Source: Gentiana macrophylla (Eukaryota; Streptophyta; Magnoliopsida; Gentianales; Gentianaceae). From it: 64,000 bases of DNA. Under the pieces are notes generated by a model. That model worked only from the letters and a program-made list of their open reading frames with translations, was not told the DNA's origin and searched no databases. Positions 24,664 through 36,309 of the stretch are shown in pieces (the first letter of the stretch is position 1; each line of letters opens with the position of its first letter). The stretch is from positions 248,001 through 312,000 of the forward strand of contig JAOBSW010000519.1 of assembly GCA_026214975.1 (NCBI GenBank). The letters run 5' to 3'. Both the position numbers and the translations under genes were made by a program.

Positions 24664-25326
24664 GAACAGGAATTAGAAATGTAATGAGAAAATATAAGAC
24701 TTACTTGTAGAAAGATGAAAGAAAATGAGAGGAATCGGAAACTGGCTTGAATTTTTTATATAAAGCAATGACGAAGATGAAAGGACAGTTGATACGACGG
24801 AGGTTATAACCCCCATACACGATCTTGAAAACCGTCCCACTTCAAACGATGTAGGAGTGAATACCTCGATTCTCGGGGCAGTTATGACAGTGTCATAATG
24901 AAACTGTGCCAGTTGGCAAGGTAGGTTATTATAACCCTACAGGTCTAGATGACAGTGGCCGAGCTACACCTTTAACAGATCTGTCCTGACCAGGAAAGCT
25001 CAACAATAAATAAAGACATAGAGGACTGAGCCATAGAGGATATAATATAAAGGGCCAGGAGCCCCACTGCAATCCTAAGGGTAGACCTGAACCCCCGGGT
25101 GGGAGGTCGGGCCCGTTCTCCCGAATAGAGCCACCGCGGGTTGGCAGTTCGGATCCACGCAATACGGACCTAGATGGTCAAGGGGCTCAACACAGGTCGG
25201 CTGGAGCCTTCCTTATCCGATTCATGCACATGTTTTTATATCCTGAAGATCCTTTTCATATTTGGATTATGATCCTATCATTTAAACCATCCATGATTAG
25301 CTCCAAATTAACCGGGATTAACACAA
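24664..25326. other. Intergenic stretch, no gene seen
   Basis: Apart from the minus-strand TATA-like box at about 24752-24760 I see no supported feature. It is GC-richer around 25080-25200 than its surroundings, and it may be the 5' region of the Transposase_28-like element. The short minus frame at 24929-25162 has no recognisable motif. Confidence 0.4.
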
Positions 25327-25331
25327 GGAAA
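25327..25331. repeat. Target site duplication GGAAA (left) of copia C
   Basis: GGAAA directly precedes the TGTTGTAG LTR end and recurs at 31253-31257 directly after the other LTR. Confidence 0.92.
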
Positions 25332-26046
25332 TGTTGTAGATATGTGGATTTCAAGGGAACAACAATGTCAAACTAAAATACAGAAACGCAGAAAAACGAA
25401 TGCTTGATATAACGTAGAATCGTGATAAACACTTTCCTACAAAAGTTATTTGACCCTTTTAAAATGCCTTGGGTTACACAAACACTTCTGTGAGATAAGA
25501 CTACGTTTCCCTTCACTTTTTGGCACTAAAAGAGAAGAATACTTAAGGAGTTTTATTAGGATGTTGTTGACTCTCAAAGATGAAAACAATTGAATAATCT
25601 TATTCAATCTGCATAAAAATGATCTAATGTATTAGTTATATACGTTCTTACATATAGACACCCTTTTGGAAAGGTGTTATATGGAAGAATCAGTTGAAAA
25701 CCAGTGAAAAGACACAACAATTCGCAGAAAAGAATCACAGGCGGGCGCCTGTGTGAGCCAGAAAGCTGTGAAACTCTCTGATCAACTTTTTGCCTTGAGT
25801 CGACTCCGACAAAGGGCGTGTGGTGACAAAGTGCCGCTCGTCCCTCTGTTTTTCCCAAAACGGATTTTGTGTCCTTTAAGTGGTTTTCCGAACTCTAATC
25901 GATCATTTATATCCGTAAACTCGCAAATACTTATAAGAGTGTGCACTCCGCACCTCCAAACCCGTTTTATAGCATTCCGAGTTCACCCATCTTTGTACCA
26001 AAACCCGATTACATAAGTGAACACAGTAACACTTAAATTACCAACA
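25332..26046 (-). repeat. Copia C 3' LTR
   Basis: TGTTGTAGATATG...TTACCAACA, 715 bp. A minus-strand CTATAAAACGG TATA-like box lies at about 25962-25972. The partner at 30559-31252 is 694 bp. Most differences lie in a GC-rich patch at about 25735-25835 that looks locally rearranged. Confidence 0.93.
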
Positions 26047-26064
26047 ATCCTCCCCATTTAAGTG
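26047..26064 (-). other. Polypurine tract of copia C
   Basis: The minus strand reads AAATGGGGAGGAT immediately before the 3' LTR start TGTTGGTAA. It is the expected plus-strand primer and confirms the minus orientation. Confidence 0.85.
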
Positions 26065-26499
26065 TAATCCTTGGTTTAATGAAAAGGTCAAAACATAACA
26101 ACTCATGCATCAATGATAATGTCACTAAGATTGAATTATCACCTAGTAATATTACACATTTCAAATATTCGAGTATTGGAGTGTGTCTAAGCATTGAACC
26201 CCTTTACACGTTTTGAATACATGAAGATAACATACACATGAGTTAAGATAACTCCAGAAGTTTATTCTTGACACTAATTAAATAGGCCTTGTGTCCATAT
26301 CCATTCTTGAGCATACAGAAAGCCAACTCTAGAACTTCCTTGAAGCGGCCAAACTTCATACTCATATAGGTGAATCTTTTATTAATCGTGGCACTGTAAT
26401 AGCACTTTGTCAAAAGACTCATTAAGAAGAAACACTTCAACCTAATCTTGCGTGTCATAGCACATACCTTCGGGACAATTTAATGTGCTCAAATCTAAG

Positions 26500-28180
26500 A
26501 CAATAGGCCTTCCACATTGAATTTCTCGCCTAACATTGTATTGTAGAGGGAATTGGGTATCCTATCACCAAGATTTATATGAGTTGTAAACCCATCCCGT
26601 TAACCGACTTTTGTACCAAGTCTCTAGCCAATCCTTTGGTTAAGTGATCGGCTAAATTATGTTGAGATCTCACAAAAACAACCGAAATCACCCCATGAGT
26701 TATCAACTCACGTACCACGCTATGTCTAACGCTGTGTGTCGCGACTTACCAAGATATACACTTGACTATATGCTTTAGACAAGGTAGATGCACTATCACA
26801 ATGGATAGAAATGGGTGAAATTAGTTTAGGCCATAATGGAATTTCATATATCAAATTCCTAAGCCACCCCGCCTCTTTTCCGGCTGCTGCCAAGGCAACA
26901 AATTCCGACTCCATAGTCGAGCTGGTAATACATGTTTGCTTTTTCGAAGCCCATGAAATGGCACCTCCTCCAAGTAAAAACACCCAACCACTAGTAGAAG
27001 AATGATCCTTTATATTGGATATCCAACTAGCATCTGAATACCCTTCTATTACTGAAGGATGTCCAACATAAGTCAAACCAAAATCCTTGGTTAACTTAAG
27101 ATACCTTAGTACACGAAAGTTACCATGACGCCAATGATGACTACTCGGATTACTCGTGAACTCGCTTAGCCTTCCAACCGCATAAGTAATATCCGGACGC
27201 GTGCTAGTCATAGCATACATCAAACACCCTATCACTCGAGAATACTCAAGTTGTAATATCGATTTCCGTATTAGGCATGAGTTTCTCATTAGGATCCATG
27301 GGAGTATTGGCTGGAGTAGAATTTTCACAATTGAATTTCTTCAACACTTTCTCAATATAATGAGATTGTGTCAAAGAGATCCCTTTGTCACTCCGTTTGA
27401 TCTTGATTCCAAGAATCACATCCGCCTCCCCCATGTCTTTCATAGAGAAACTTGATGACAAAAAGGCCTTACAAAGGTCAACTTGTTCTTGGTTAGTTCC
27501 AAAGATTAACATGTCATCAACATATAAGCAAATTATCACACCATTACCGGTATTGTCAAATTTGCTATATAAACACTTGTCTGATTGGTTAAGCTTAAAA
27601 CCATTAGACAAGACAACTTCATCAAATTTATGATGCCATTGTTTAGGTGCTTGTTTAAGCCCGCACAATGATTTAACAAGCTTACATACCTTATGCTCAT
27701 TTCAGCATAACAAACCCTTCCGGTTGTTTCATATAAATTTCTTCTTCTAAATCTCCATTCAAGAAGGCTGTTTTAACATCCATTTGATGGATTACCAGAT
27801 TGTTAATAGCAGCTAGTGCAATCAACAATCTAATTGTGGAGATTCTAGCAACCGGTGCATAGGTATCAAAATAATCAATACCTTCCTTTTGTCTAAAGCC
27901 TTGAATTACCAACTGCTTTATACCACATCGACATTGCCGTCAACTTTCATTTTCTTTTAAAGATCCACTTGCAACCCAAAGGTTTGCAACCACGTGGAAG
28001 ATCCGCAAGATCCACGTGTTGTTTCCCATTATGGAATCCATCTCATCACCGACGGCTTCTTTCCAAAATGACACGCCTCGAGACTCCATAGCCTCCTTAA
28101 ACGCCTTAGGATCCTCATCAATACTATAACAAGATGAGTATTGAAATCCTACTTCATCTCTTGTTCCTTCCACCAAATAA
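26500..28180 (-). pseudogene. Copia C reverse transcriptase and RNase H
   Basis: Minus-strand RVT_2 domain in pieces: FWKEAVGDEMDSI and NNTWIL (28176-27940), then GFRQKEGIDYFDTYAPVAR and MDVKTAFLNGDL (27912-27697). A shift follows to GLKQAPKQWHHKF and LYVDDMLIFG (27668-27246), which holds the YVDD catalytic pair. RNase H follows (about 27240-26726) with [24 protein letters not shown] and TMESEFVAL. Further C-terminal sequence runs to about 26500. At least three frameshifts and one stop separate the pieces. Confidence 0.9.
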
Positions 28181-28383
28181 GTTTGATAGTCGGGTCCAAA
28201 AGATTTCGGTTTCTAGCCCTTTGCTTTTTACTTAAGCTCGAAAGGCTCATCCCGAGAATCAACACCATTGTTGTTCTCTACTCCAACAATAGTAGGAGTT
28301 ATATCCTTTGGCCTCGGTATAGAGGTAAACCGATGTTCATCAAAGATGGCATCCCTTGACTCAATCACCGAATGAACAAAGAA

Positions 28384-29600
28384 TCAATCATTAGGCTCTA
28401 TAACATAGAACCTATAAGCCTTGGAATGCATAGCATATCCAATGAATATACAATCAATGCCTCTTTCACCCAAGGTTTTAATCTTAGGCATGGTGAGCCT
28501 TACAACAGCCCTACAGCCCCAAACTCGCAGATAATTCAAGTTTTGTTTCTTTTTGAACCAAAGTTCATATAGGGTAATAGGATTCCTTTTATTAGGAATT
28601 ATATTCAGCAAATAACAAGCCGTTAACATGGCTTCTCCCCAAAATCCCTCACTCAAACCAGAGTAAGTCATCATGGAATTAACCATCTCTTTAAGAGTAC
28701 GGTTTTTCCTTTCCGCTATACCGTTTTGCTGCGGTGTTTAAGGCGCCGTAGCCTCATGTATAATTCCACATGACCCGAAAAAGGTTGGATCAAAGTATTC
28801 ACCACCTCGATCGGTACGCAACTTTTTAATTTTAGAGGTTAATTGCAACTCAACTTCACTTTTATAGATTTTGAATTTATCGATTGCCTCATCTTTAGAA
28901 TGAAGTAAAAACACATAACAAAATTGTGTGCAGTCGTCTATAAAAGTCACTACATATTTTTTATTACCAAGAGAAGGCGTAGCACATAAATCACTATGAA
29001 TGAGTTCCAAAACGGAAGACGGCCTTTCAACACTTTGAAAAGGTTGTCTAACAATTTTGTTTAACATACAAGTATTACACTTATTCATATTCATGTCAAA
29101 TGAAGGAATTAACTCATTTTTAGACATCACCAACATACGTTTATAATGAACATGTCCCAACCGAGCATGCCACAAAACAGTAATTATTAACATCATGAAT
29201 AGCAAAGAACATTATTTACAACATCATGCTGAATATTCAACATAAACATACCATTACATAAGTAACCAAATCCAATAAATACACCACACTTACTTAAAAT
29301 GTACTTATCCGACTCATAGACTTGTTTATAACCTTCTTTACATAAAATACTACCAGAAACCAAGTTTTTCCGTATACACGGAGCATGCAACACTTGTTTT
29401 AAAATAATACATTTTCCAGAACTAAAAATTAAAACAACACTTCCAATTCCAACTATGGCAGCCCTTGACTCGTTTCCCATAAGTATCATGGATCCATCGA
29501 CCACAGGTTCATAGTTTTAAAACCAACTTCGATCCTTGCAAACGTGTTTCGTTGCACCCGAGTCAATCCACCAAGCAACATCATCATCCTGCATATAAAA
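28384..29600 (-). pseudogene. Copia C protease and integrase
   Basis: The minus strand gives the aspartic protease motif WWIDSGATKHVC at about 29585-29545, then VLHAPCIRKNLVSGS (29504-29193). GAG-pre-integrase follows (WHARLGHVHYKRM, CNTCMLNKI), and integrase with LELIHSDLC (first Asp), LRTDRGGEYF (second Asp), and an interrupted C-terminal half with GFWGEAMLTACYLLN and DCIFIGYAMHSKAYRF. The stretch carrying the catalytic Glu, around 28740-28690, is out of frame with a stop. Confidence 0.9.
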
Positions 29601-29626
29601 TGCCTCAGAAATTAGTGGTACATAAT

Positions 29627-30527
29627 TCACACTCGAATTAAATCCACAAGTAACATTATGACCTTGATGTTTGGGAGCACCTTGGTCCTAGACCCTTGCC
29701 CCGAATCGTTGTTTGGTCCTTTCTTCCTTACTCGACAATCAACTCTCGAAATGTCCAGTTTACACTTAATTCCAACAAGCACCTTTTGGTTTTTTGTTGG
29801 TATCTTTGCCATTGTTTTTGGAAGATTTTTTCTTATCTTTCCCTTTGTTCTTATATGAACACTCACCGGCTTCCATCATATTGATAGAGGTCGAATCCAT
29901 TACCTCTTTACCCTTGGTTTTACCGCCCTCTTGCGCCCTTAGAGATTCCTCTATACGCAAGTGACTACCAAGTTCTACCAAAGATAATTCTTCATTTTTG
30001 TGCTTTAACATGTGTTTAAAATCTTTCCATGATGGTGGCAACTTATCTATAATGCTTGACACTGAAATAGACTCATCCATTTCCATTTTATGTTGTGCAA
30101 ACTGACCCAAAATGCTGTGAGAATTGTTATATTGTTCCATTCTGACCTTGAATCTACCATGTTATATTTCATGAAATTACCAACCAAGAACTTTTTACTA
30201 GAGGCATCTTCATTCATGTATTTAGACTCTAGTGAATCCCAAAGTTCTTTTGCAGACTCAACATTTTGATAAATGTCAAACAAAGAATCAGACATACCGT
30301 TTAGAATGTGACCTCTACAGATGTAGTCATCATTCTCCCATTTGTTCTTCCTCCTCAGTTCCTCCAATGGTCCATCATCCAATACGCGTGCATCGGTGTA
30401 CTTAGTACATACACCACCTTCAACGTCGTCAACGTAAAATGCATCTTTCTCTACCATCTTGAAAATTGACTCCTTCGAACTTTTCCAACTTTCCGAAATT
30501 TGCAGTCATCTCCTTGACAATTGACAT
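29627..30527 (-). pseudogene. Copia C gag
   Basis: Minus-strand copia gag (UBN2-type) starting near an ATG at 30527 (MSIVKEMTANFGKLEKFEG). A frameshift near 30465 leads to WENDDYICRGHILNGMSD and AKELWDSLESKY, and a further shift near 30140 leads to IDKLPPSWKDFKHMLKH and ELGSHLRIEESLRAQE. A Lys-rich nucleocapsid follows. Its frame shifts at about 29766, within what should be the CCHC knuckle, so the zinc finger is lost. Confidence 0.87.
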
Positions 30528-30558
30528 TGCAGAAATTCTGAAAATAACTTTTGTAGAT

Positions 30559-31252
30559 TGTTGTAGATATGTGGATTTCAAGGGAACAACAATGTCAAGC
30601 TAAAATACAGAAACGCAGAAAAACGAATGCTTGATATAACGTAAAATCGTGATAAACACTTTCCTACAAAAGTTATTTGACCCTTATAAAATGCATTGGG
30701 TTACACAAACACTTCTGTGAGATAAGACTACGTTTCCCTTCACTTTTTGGCACTAAAAGAGAAGAATACTTAAGGAGTTTTATTAGGATGTTGTTGACTC
30801 TCAAAGATGAAAACAATTGAATAATCTTATTCAATCTGCATAAAAATGATCTAATGTATTAGTTATATACGTTCTTACATATAGACACCCTTTTGGAAAG
30901 GTGTTATATGGAAGAATCGATTGAAAACCAAAGTGAAAATACACAAACATTGAGAAAGAGTCACAAAGGCGCGCTGTGTGAGCCGTAAAGTCGTGAAACT
31001 CTCTCGATCAACTTTTGCCTTGAGTCGACTGACAGCGCCACTCTGTCCTCTCTGCTTTTCCCAAAACGGATTTTGTGTCCTTTAAGTGGTTTTCCGAACT
31101 CTAATCGATCATTTATATCCGTAAACTCGCAAATACTTATACGAGTGTGCACTCCGCACCTCCAAACCCGTTTTATAGCATTCCGAGTTCACCCATCTTT
31201 GTACCAAACCCCGATTACATAAGTGAACACGGTAACACTTAAATTACCAACA
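30559..31252 (-). repeat. Copia C 5' LTR
   Basis: Direct repeat of 25332-26046 with the same TGTTGTAG...CCAACA termini. On its inner side I do not find a TGGTATC tRNA-Met site. The first internal bases on the element strand read ATCTACAAAAGTTATTTTC, so the primer is not identified. Confidence 0.92.
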
Positions 31253-31257
31253 GGAAA
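31253..31257. repeat. Target site duplication GGAAA (right) of copia C
   Basis: GGAAA follows the LTR end CCAACA and matches 25327-25331. Confidence 0.92.
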
Positions 31258-31980
31258 ATCCTTGTGCAACACAGAAAAGAGTCATTAGGTACTACGGCAC
31301 AGGCTTGTCTTAGAGAACTACGAGAGACTTGATTCATAAATAAACACAAGATACCTTGGCATTTTGAAATTCAGTATCTGAGGCTCAGTCTAAACAATCA
31401 CATAAATCTCCTTCGTTTTTAGGGTTTACCTTCTTGAATAATTGTCATTAGATTAATTCCGGGGCCGGATTACATACAGACGGTACTCAAAATCGTCAGA
31501 TGTTGTGCCCTTAAAGATTCTCAGTTTGTTTATTGAGAAACCGGGAATTTCAACTTATGTTACTAAAATAACCCGGGGAAAAAATAAATTAATAAAAAGA
31601 AAAAGCAAAATGACGTGTAACTTCGGAGACTGCAAAAATATGATGGTATGTGATAACCGTCGAACCAACCTCACAAGTCACAAATTAAACCGACTGATGA
31701 GATAGTGGATGAGTGGGAGAAGGCAGTGGAAGCATGCTTTGTGGCTGCTTTTCCCTCAATACCATTTTTTCTACTACATACTTCCACATTTACAAATGCT
31801 CCATCGATCATGCCGCAAACGACAAGTTATCTATCATACTATCCGTCCATGGATCATTAATTGTTTGTTCTAATGGACGTTAGATAGATAGATAGATAGA
31901 TAACTCTGGATTATGGGTTTTTGGTTTGATCAGTCTGTATACATATGATGTATATTGGAATGTCTATGAGGATGTCTATG
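31258..31980. other. Intergenic stretch with a GATA microsatellite
   Basis: No supported gene. A (GATA)n run of about five units lies at 31883-31902. The remainder is unique-looking AT-rich sequence. It would have been contiguous with 25326 before copia C inserted. Confidence 0.55.
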
Positions 31981-31984
31981 AGGG

Positions 31985-32893
31985 TTTAAAACTTTTTGTA
32001 TATAATTGTTGTAGAATTTACTGATAACAGGGGTTTACAGCTCTTTGTATATAATTGAATAGTAGAGAGTTAACTTAAAACAGTGGTTTACAACCTTTTG
32101 TATATAAAATTATGGTAAGTTTACTCAAAATGAGGGTTTACAACTTTTTGTATATAATTGTTGTAGAATTTACTCATAGAGGGGTTTACAGCTCTTTGTA
32201 TATAACTGAATAGTAGAGTTTACTCAAAATGGGGGTTTACAACATTTTGTATATAATTGTTGTAGAGCATACTCAAAACGGGTGTTTACAACATTTTGTA
32301 TATAATTGTACTCTAGATTTTACTCAAAACAGGGTTTTACAACTTTCTGTATATAATTGTATTAGAATTTACTCAAAATAGGGGTTTACAACTCTTTTTA
32401 TATAATTGAAGTAGAGTTTACTCAAAACGGTGGTTTACAATTTTTTTTTGCAATTGTAGTAGAGTATACTCAAATTGGGGGTTTACAACTTTTTTTTATA
32501 ATTGTATAGTAGAGTTTACTCTAAACGGGAGTTTACAACTTTTTGTTTATAATTATAGTAGAGTTTTCCTCAAAACGGGGGTATACAAATTTTTGTGTAT
32601 AATTGTATTATAGAGTTTACTCAAAACGAGGCTTCACAACTTTTTGTATATAATTGTATTAGAGTTTACTCAAAACGGGGATTTACAACATTTTGTATAC
32701 AAAACTATATTAGAGTTTACTTAAAACGGAGGTTTACAACATTTTGAATATAATTGTAGTAGAGTTTACTCAAAACGGGGGTTTACAACTTTTTGTATAT
32801 AATTGTATTAGAGTTTACTCAAAACCTGGGGTTACAACTTTTTGTATATTATTGTATTAGAGTTTACTCAAAACCTGGGGTTACAACTTTTTG
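31985..32893. repeat. ~50-bp satellite array (right block)
   Basis: About 18 tandem units of roughly 50 bp. Consensus features are TTTACTCAAAACGGGGG, then TTTACAACTTTTTGTATATAA, then TTGTAGTAGAG. Units vary by substitutions and 1-2 bp indels. This is the reverse complement of the repeat at 1-331. No coding role is seen. Confidence 0.92.
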
Positions 32894-33013
32894 TTCACTA
32901 TATGTGTTTTATATTGTTTTTTATTTTTTTCACTATATGTTCACTATAGTGAAACTCAAACCCTCGTTAGATATGTTCACTATATGTGTTTTATATTGTT
33001 TTTTATTTTTTTC
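32894..33013 (+). repeat. Direct duplication at the satellite edge
   Basis: A ~38-bp segment starting GTTCACTATATGTGTTTTATA and ending in a T-rich run occurs at about 32894-32931 and again at about 32975-33012. The spacer contains a short CACTATAGTG palindrome. The nearby frames come from this low-complexity repeat and are not genes. Confidence 0.75.
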
Positions 33014-33700
33014 CCAATGAAATATTCTACTATATTATTCGCCCTATATAACATGAATCGATTACCATTATGCATGATGCAATAATATGATTGTAATATT
33101 GTTTAAATTTATGGGTCGTTTGTTTTGTTGGTTCCTTATTAATTATAGGTTTATTTTCATTTAAGAGGTATATTAAGTTAAAAGTATTTGTATTTAACAT
33201 ATAAATTACTATTTGTTGTCTATCTATATTGTTAAACTTACAAAAAAGTAAATAATGAGTAATTCTCTTAGAAAAATGGTTAAGCCACTGAAAAAGTACA
33301 GAGTGGTGTAGAATATTCTTTGCATTTTATTTTAACTCTAAATGAATGGCTCGGAAGAATTGGGGGGAATAAATGTGCAATGACGTACACCATATATGTC
33401 TAGGCCTCGATCAACCTCAAGTGCCCATTATGTATGTAGAAATAGGAAATCTTGTGTGTTGTCTCCATACGCATGTGGAGATACTGCGCTACTACCAATA
33501 TGACGCATTACGCTTTCATTATGTATTTAAACATTGTGGTTTAGTTCGTTTCACCCATTACTTCACTTTAAAATCCCTCCTCACAAAAGTATTTTCCGAT
33601 GGAAATGGCCGGTTTTGCAAAAGAAATAAACAATTGTGGATATAAAGGTGCACAAACAAACCGACCCTTTGAGAAAAGCAACTTCCACTACTGTACTATA
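33014..33700. other. Upstream intergenic region of the polygalacturonase gene
   Basis: AT-rich with no supported gene. The 90-codon plus-strand frame at 33373-33645 shows no recognisable motif. Confidence 0.4.
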
Positions 33701-33711
33701 CGATATCCTAG

Positions 33712-34094
33712 TATAAAAAGGCTACATTCCCTTCATCAACTGAGGATTATTCCCCCTAGCTAGTTACTGTCTCTGCAGCCATATTACTTGCTTTTGCATG
33801 CGTAAAACCAACTTGTTTCATAGTGGTCATAAATAAAGACTTTTTAGTTTCTTCAACTTGGGAAATCATCAAATCTTTGTGTGTGTCACAAAATGCTAAA
33901 GTTTCACCTTTCATTCTTCAATTTTCCAAAAAAACCCACGCTCCTCAAACCCTAGTCTATTGCCACATGCCATATATATATATATATAGACATATATATC
34001 CTTCCTTGTTATCATTACTATATAACAACCTAGGAATTAATTGAAGTGTATGGTCACTAGAGCTACATTCATATCCAAGTTGCACATATAAATA
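33712..34094 (+). promoter_or_regulatory. Candidate core promoter region of the polygalacturonase gene
   Basis: Two TATA-like boxes precede the ATG at 34151: TATAAAAAG at 33712-33720, which would give a leader of roughly 400 bases, and TATAAATAT at about 34086-34094, which would give a leader of roughly 30 bases. The sequence alone does not decide between them. Confidence 0.35.
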
Positions 34095-34150
34095 TCTTCC
34101 TTTCACACTTTATATATCCTTGTTTTTTTCCTTTTCTTATTCCCGGCCCT

Positions 34151-34600
34151 ATGAAAAAGGGATTCAGTAGTAGTGAGGTTTTGGTCATGTGGGCTTGCAT
34201 TTTCTTGTTTTGTTTCTTGGTTTTAGTTGAATCCAGGCATTATAATAATAATATTAATAATAATAAACACTTGAAAGAACCACATTATGGTATGGTTTCA
34301 CATATTTCACAACCACCTTCCGCTTCTGCTGCACCACCACAAGAGGCTCAGCCGCCGAGTGGTGGCGGTGGCGACGGAATGGATTCAACGGCGGCGTAAT
34401 TCTTCTGAAAAATATTTAACGTCTTGTCCTCACGGGCGGTAGGGGACGGTGTCACAGATGATACACAAGCGTTCAAGATGGCTTGGGATGACGCTTGCCA
34501 TGCAGACATATCTTCTCTTCTTCTTATACCTAATCGCTATACCTTCATGATACAATCTACCATTTTTACAGGACCTTGCAGAAATCAACTAGTCTTTCAG
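34151..34600 (+). pseudogene. Polygalacturonase exon 1
   Basis: Starts at the ATG giving MKKGFSSSEV. It contains the signal peptide and a Gly/Pro-rich linker, then the two stops. The frame then continues as VGDGVTDDTQAFKMAW and ends FTGPCRNQLVFQ before donor GTAGCA. The +1 frame is open across the stop region (34350-34415), which suggests a pair of small indels rather than point mutations. Confidence 0.85.
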
Positions 34601-34751
34601 GTAGCATTATTTAATTAATTAATTAATTAATTAATTAATTATATATAACTGTGTTAATTAATACCCATATAGTTCGATCGGTTTTAAATTAACCTGATCC
34701 AAATTAAATACTTGTGTTATAACTAATTATTAATCATAAAAACATTTGCAG

Positions 34752-34919
34752 ATTGAAGGAACAATGATGCCGCCGGATGGACCAGATTCATGGGCAGTGG
34801 GTTCTAGCAAGAGGCAATGGGTTGTGTTCTATAGGATCGATGGTATGTCAATACAAGGTGGGGGTAGAATAGATGGGAGGGGTGAAAAATGGTGGAACCT
34901 CCCTTGCATGCCTCACAAG
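34752..34919 (+). pseudogene. Polygalacturonase exon 2
   Basis: Acceptor TTTGCAG, then IEGTMMPPDGPDSW, IDGMSIQGGGRIDGRG and KWWNLPCMPHK, ending at donor GTTAGT. It is 168 bases, phase 0 on both sides. This is the strand-forming N-terminal part of the parallel beta-helix. Confidence 0.9.
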
Positions 34920-35340
34920 GTTAGTTGATTAGTTAACTATGATTAACGTAATAGTCGTAAACTAATGAAAACCAGTAAATTAATATTTCTGGCCCCATTT
35001 GTTTTACATTTTAATTCAAAGATATTTAAGGCTTATATATAAATTAATGAGTTATCTCAGTAATAAAATCTTGACTAATTTATCGCTTTATCCTTTTATA
35101 TGTAAGATTATTTTCACAATACTTAAATAAACATAAATTAATGAGGTAGGCAATTTATAATTAAAACAAAAACTTTAAGTCTCATCTAGAGTTATGATAC
35201 ATATTTTGAGACAAGTAGAAAAAGAATAAATCACAAACAAATTGAGGCGGAGGAGTAATACATTAGAATTATAAGGAATATATCTAATATTCATGTTTTA
35301 AAAGGTCTTTTAGCATACGACAACATGAAAAGCCAAAATG

Positions 35341-35345
<5 letters not shown>

Positions 35346-35400
<55 letters not shown>
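35346..35400. repeat. (AT)n microsatellite in intron 2
   Basis: About 27 uninterrupted AT dinucleotides. It lies 40 bp upstream of the TRIM. Confidence 0.95.
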
Positions 35401-35405
<5 letters not shown>

Positions 35406-35440
35406 GATGTTGGGGAGCGTAGAAAATCTAGCCCAACAAC

Positions 35441-35951
35441 TATGATATCCCACTTTGGACATAAGGAAATGCATCAACATCATATAAGTGTGAGGCATTA
35501 AAATCTGTTAACTCTAAGTTAGCCTTTTTAAAACAGCGGTGATCATGGCCTAAACAAATTGACCGGACAATTTATGACTCATCGAGCGCCAATGGCCGAA
35601 GGTCCGGGAGCGTTACATAATGGTATCGGGCCAAAGATCGACGGATCTAAGTGTCAAAGGTCATCTCTAGACGGACCTAAGTGCCACAGGCCACCTCTAG
35701 ATCATCTGGTAGAGACAAAACTGGGACAAGTCCTGGCGAGGACGCATGTCCCTTATAAAGGAGGGAGAATGTGATATCCCACATTGGAATTGGAGAAATC
35801 GTATCACCACTATATAAGTGTGAGACATAAATGTATTGTCAACTCGAGTTAGCATTTTTAGACCAGGCGAGGACGACATTCAATGCAGCTTAACTGCACT
35901 CATTTATGACTCTTTTGCGCTACTGCACAGGGCCTGAGTGAGGGTGTTACA
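35441..35951 (+). mobile_element. TRIM (terminal-repeat retrotransposon in miniature) in intron 2
   Basis: A 511-bp element. LTR1 is 35441-35617, LTR2 is 35770-35951 (about 180 bp each, TRTGATATCCCAC...GTTACA), and the target duplication is ACAAC (35436-35440 and 35952-35956). After LTR1, TGGTATCGGGCC at 35621-35632 is a slightly mutated tRNA-Met primer site. Before LTR2, AAGGAGGGAGAA is a purine tract. The interior is about 150 bp without capacity for a retroelement protein. The open frame across it (35559-35774) has no known domain. Length and structure fit the TRIM class. It lies in the same orientation as the gene. Confidence 0.88.
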
Positions 35952-36309
35952 ACAACATTTAAGATGATATGTTTCATTCTCGATCAAAACTTACACCATG
36001 ATGTGAGAGAAATTCATCTCTTAATATGACTAAATAAACAATAGCAAATACTCTATGTAAATAGTCTATGACACTGTTGTTTATTATTTATGACATTGAA
36101 AAATGAAACTATATATGGTTTAATTTAAACAACAACAGTAAGTGAAAAAAAACAATAAATGTTTTATTAGTATTTTAAAATTACAGATAATTAGATAGAA
36201 AATTAATTCTGAAGTGAAGAGTGATAGTTTAAAAAATAGAGGGATTGTAATTTTTTTAGGGGTTCTATTTGACTTCTATTTACTACTGCACCACATTAAT
36301 GAATATTTT

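Larger units (their letters stand above)
25332..31252 (-). mobile_element. Copia C: complete-ended Ty1/copia element
   Basis: A 5.92-kb element in minus orientation with LTRs at 25332-26046 and 30559-31252, GGAAA target duplications on both sides, and a purine tract next to the left LTR. Gag, protease, integrase, RT and RNase H occur in the copia order on the minus strand. All domains are readable but interrupted by stops and frameshifts, so it is probably dead. It belongs to a different copia lineage from A/B, D and E: its LTRs are short and it lacks the TGGTATCAGAGC primer site. Outside it, the split host sequence rejoins as ACACAAGGAAAATCCTTG. Confidence 0.93.

Noticed and set aside
25332..31252. 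Possible endogenous pararetrovirus because of RT and zinc-finger domains
   Set aside because: Domain order protease-integrase-RT-RNase H, LTRs, purine tract and target duplications are those of Ty1/copia.
32793..33085. Hydrophobic Cys/Tyr-rich frames as a membrane peptide
   Set aside because: They arise from the satellite edge and a duplicated T-rich segment.
34424..34618. Start of the polygalacturonase at a downstream ATG rather than 34151
   Set aside because: No ATG lies between the stops and the conserved VGDGVTDD segment, the signal peptide is encoded in the same exon upstream from 34151, and the frame is the same before and after the stops.
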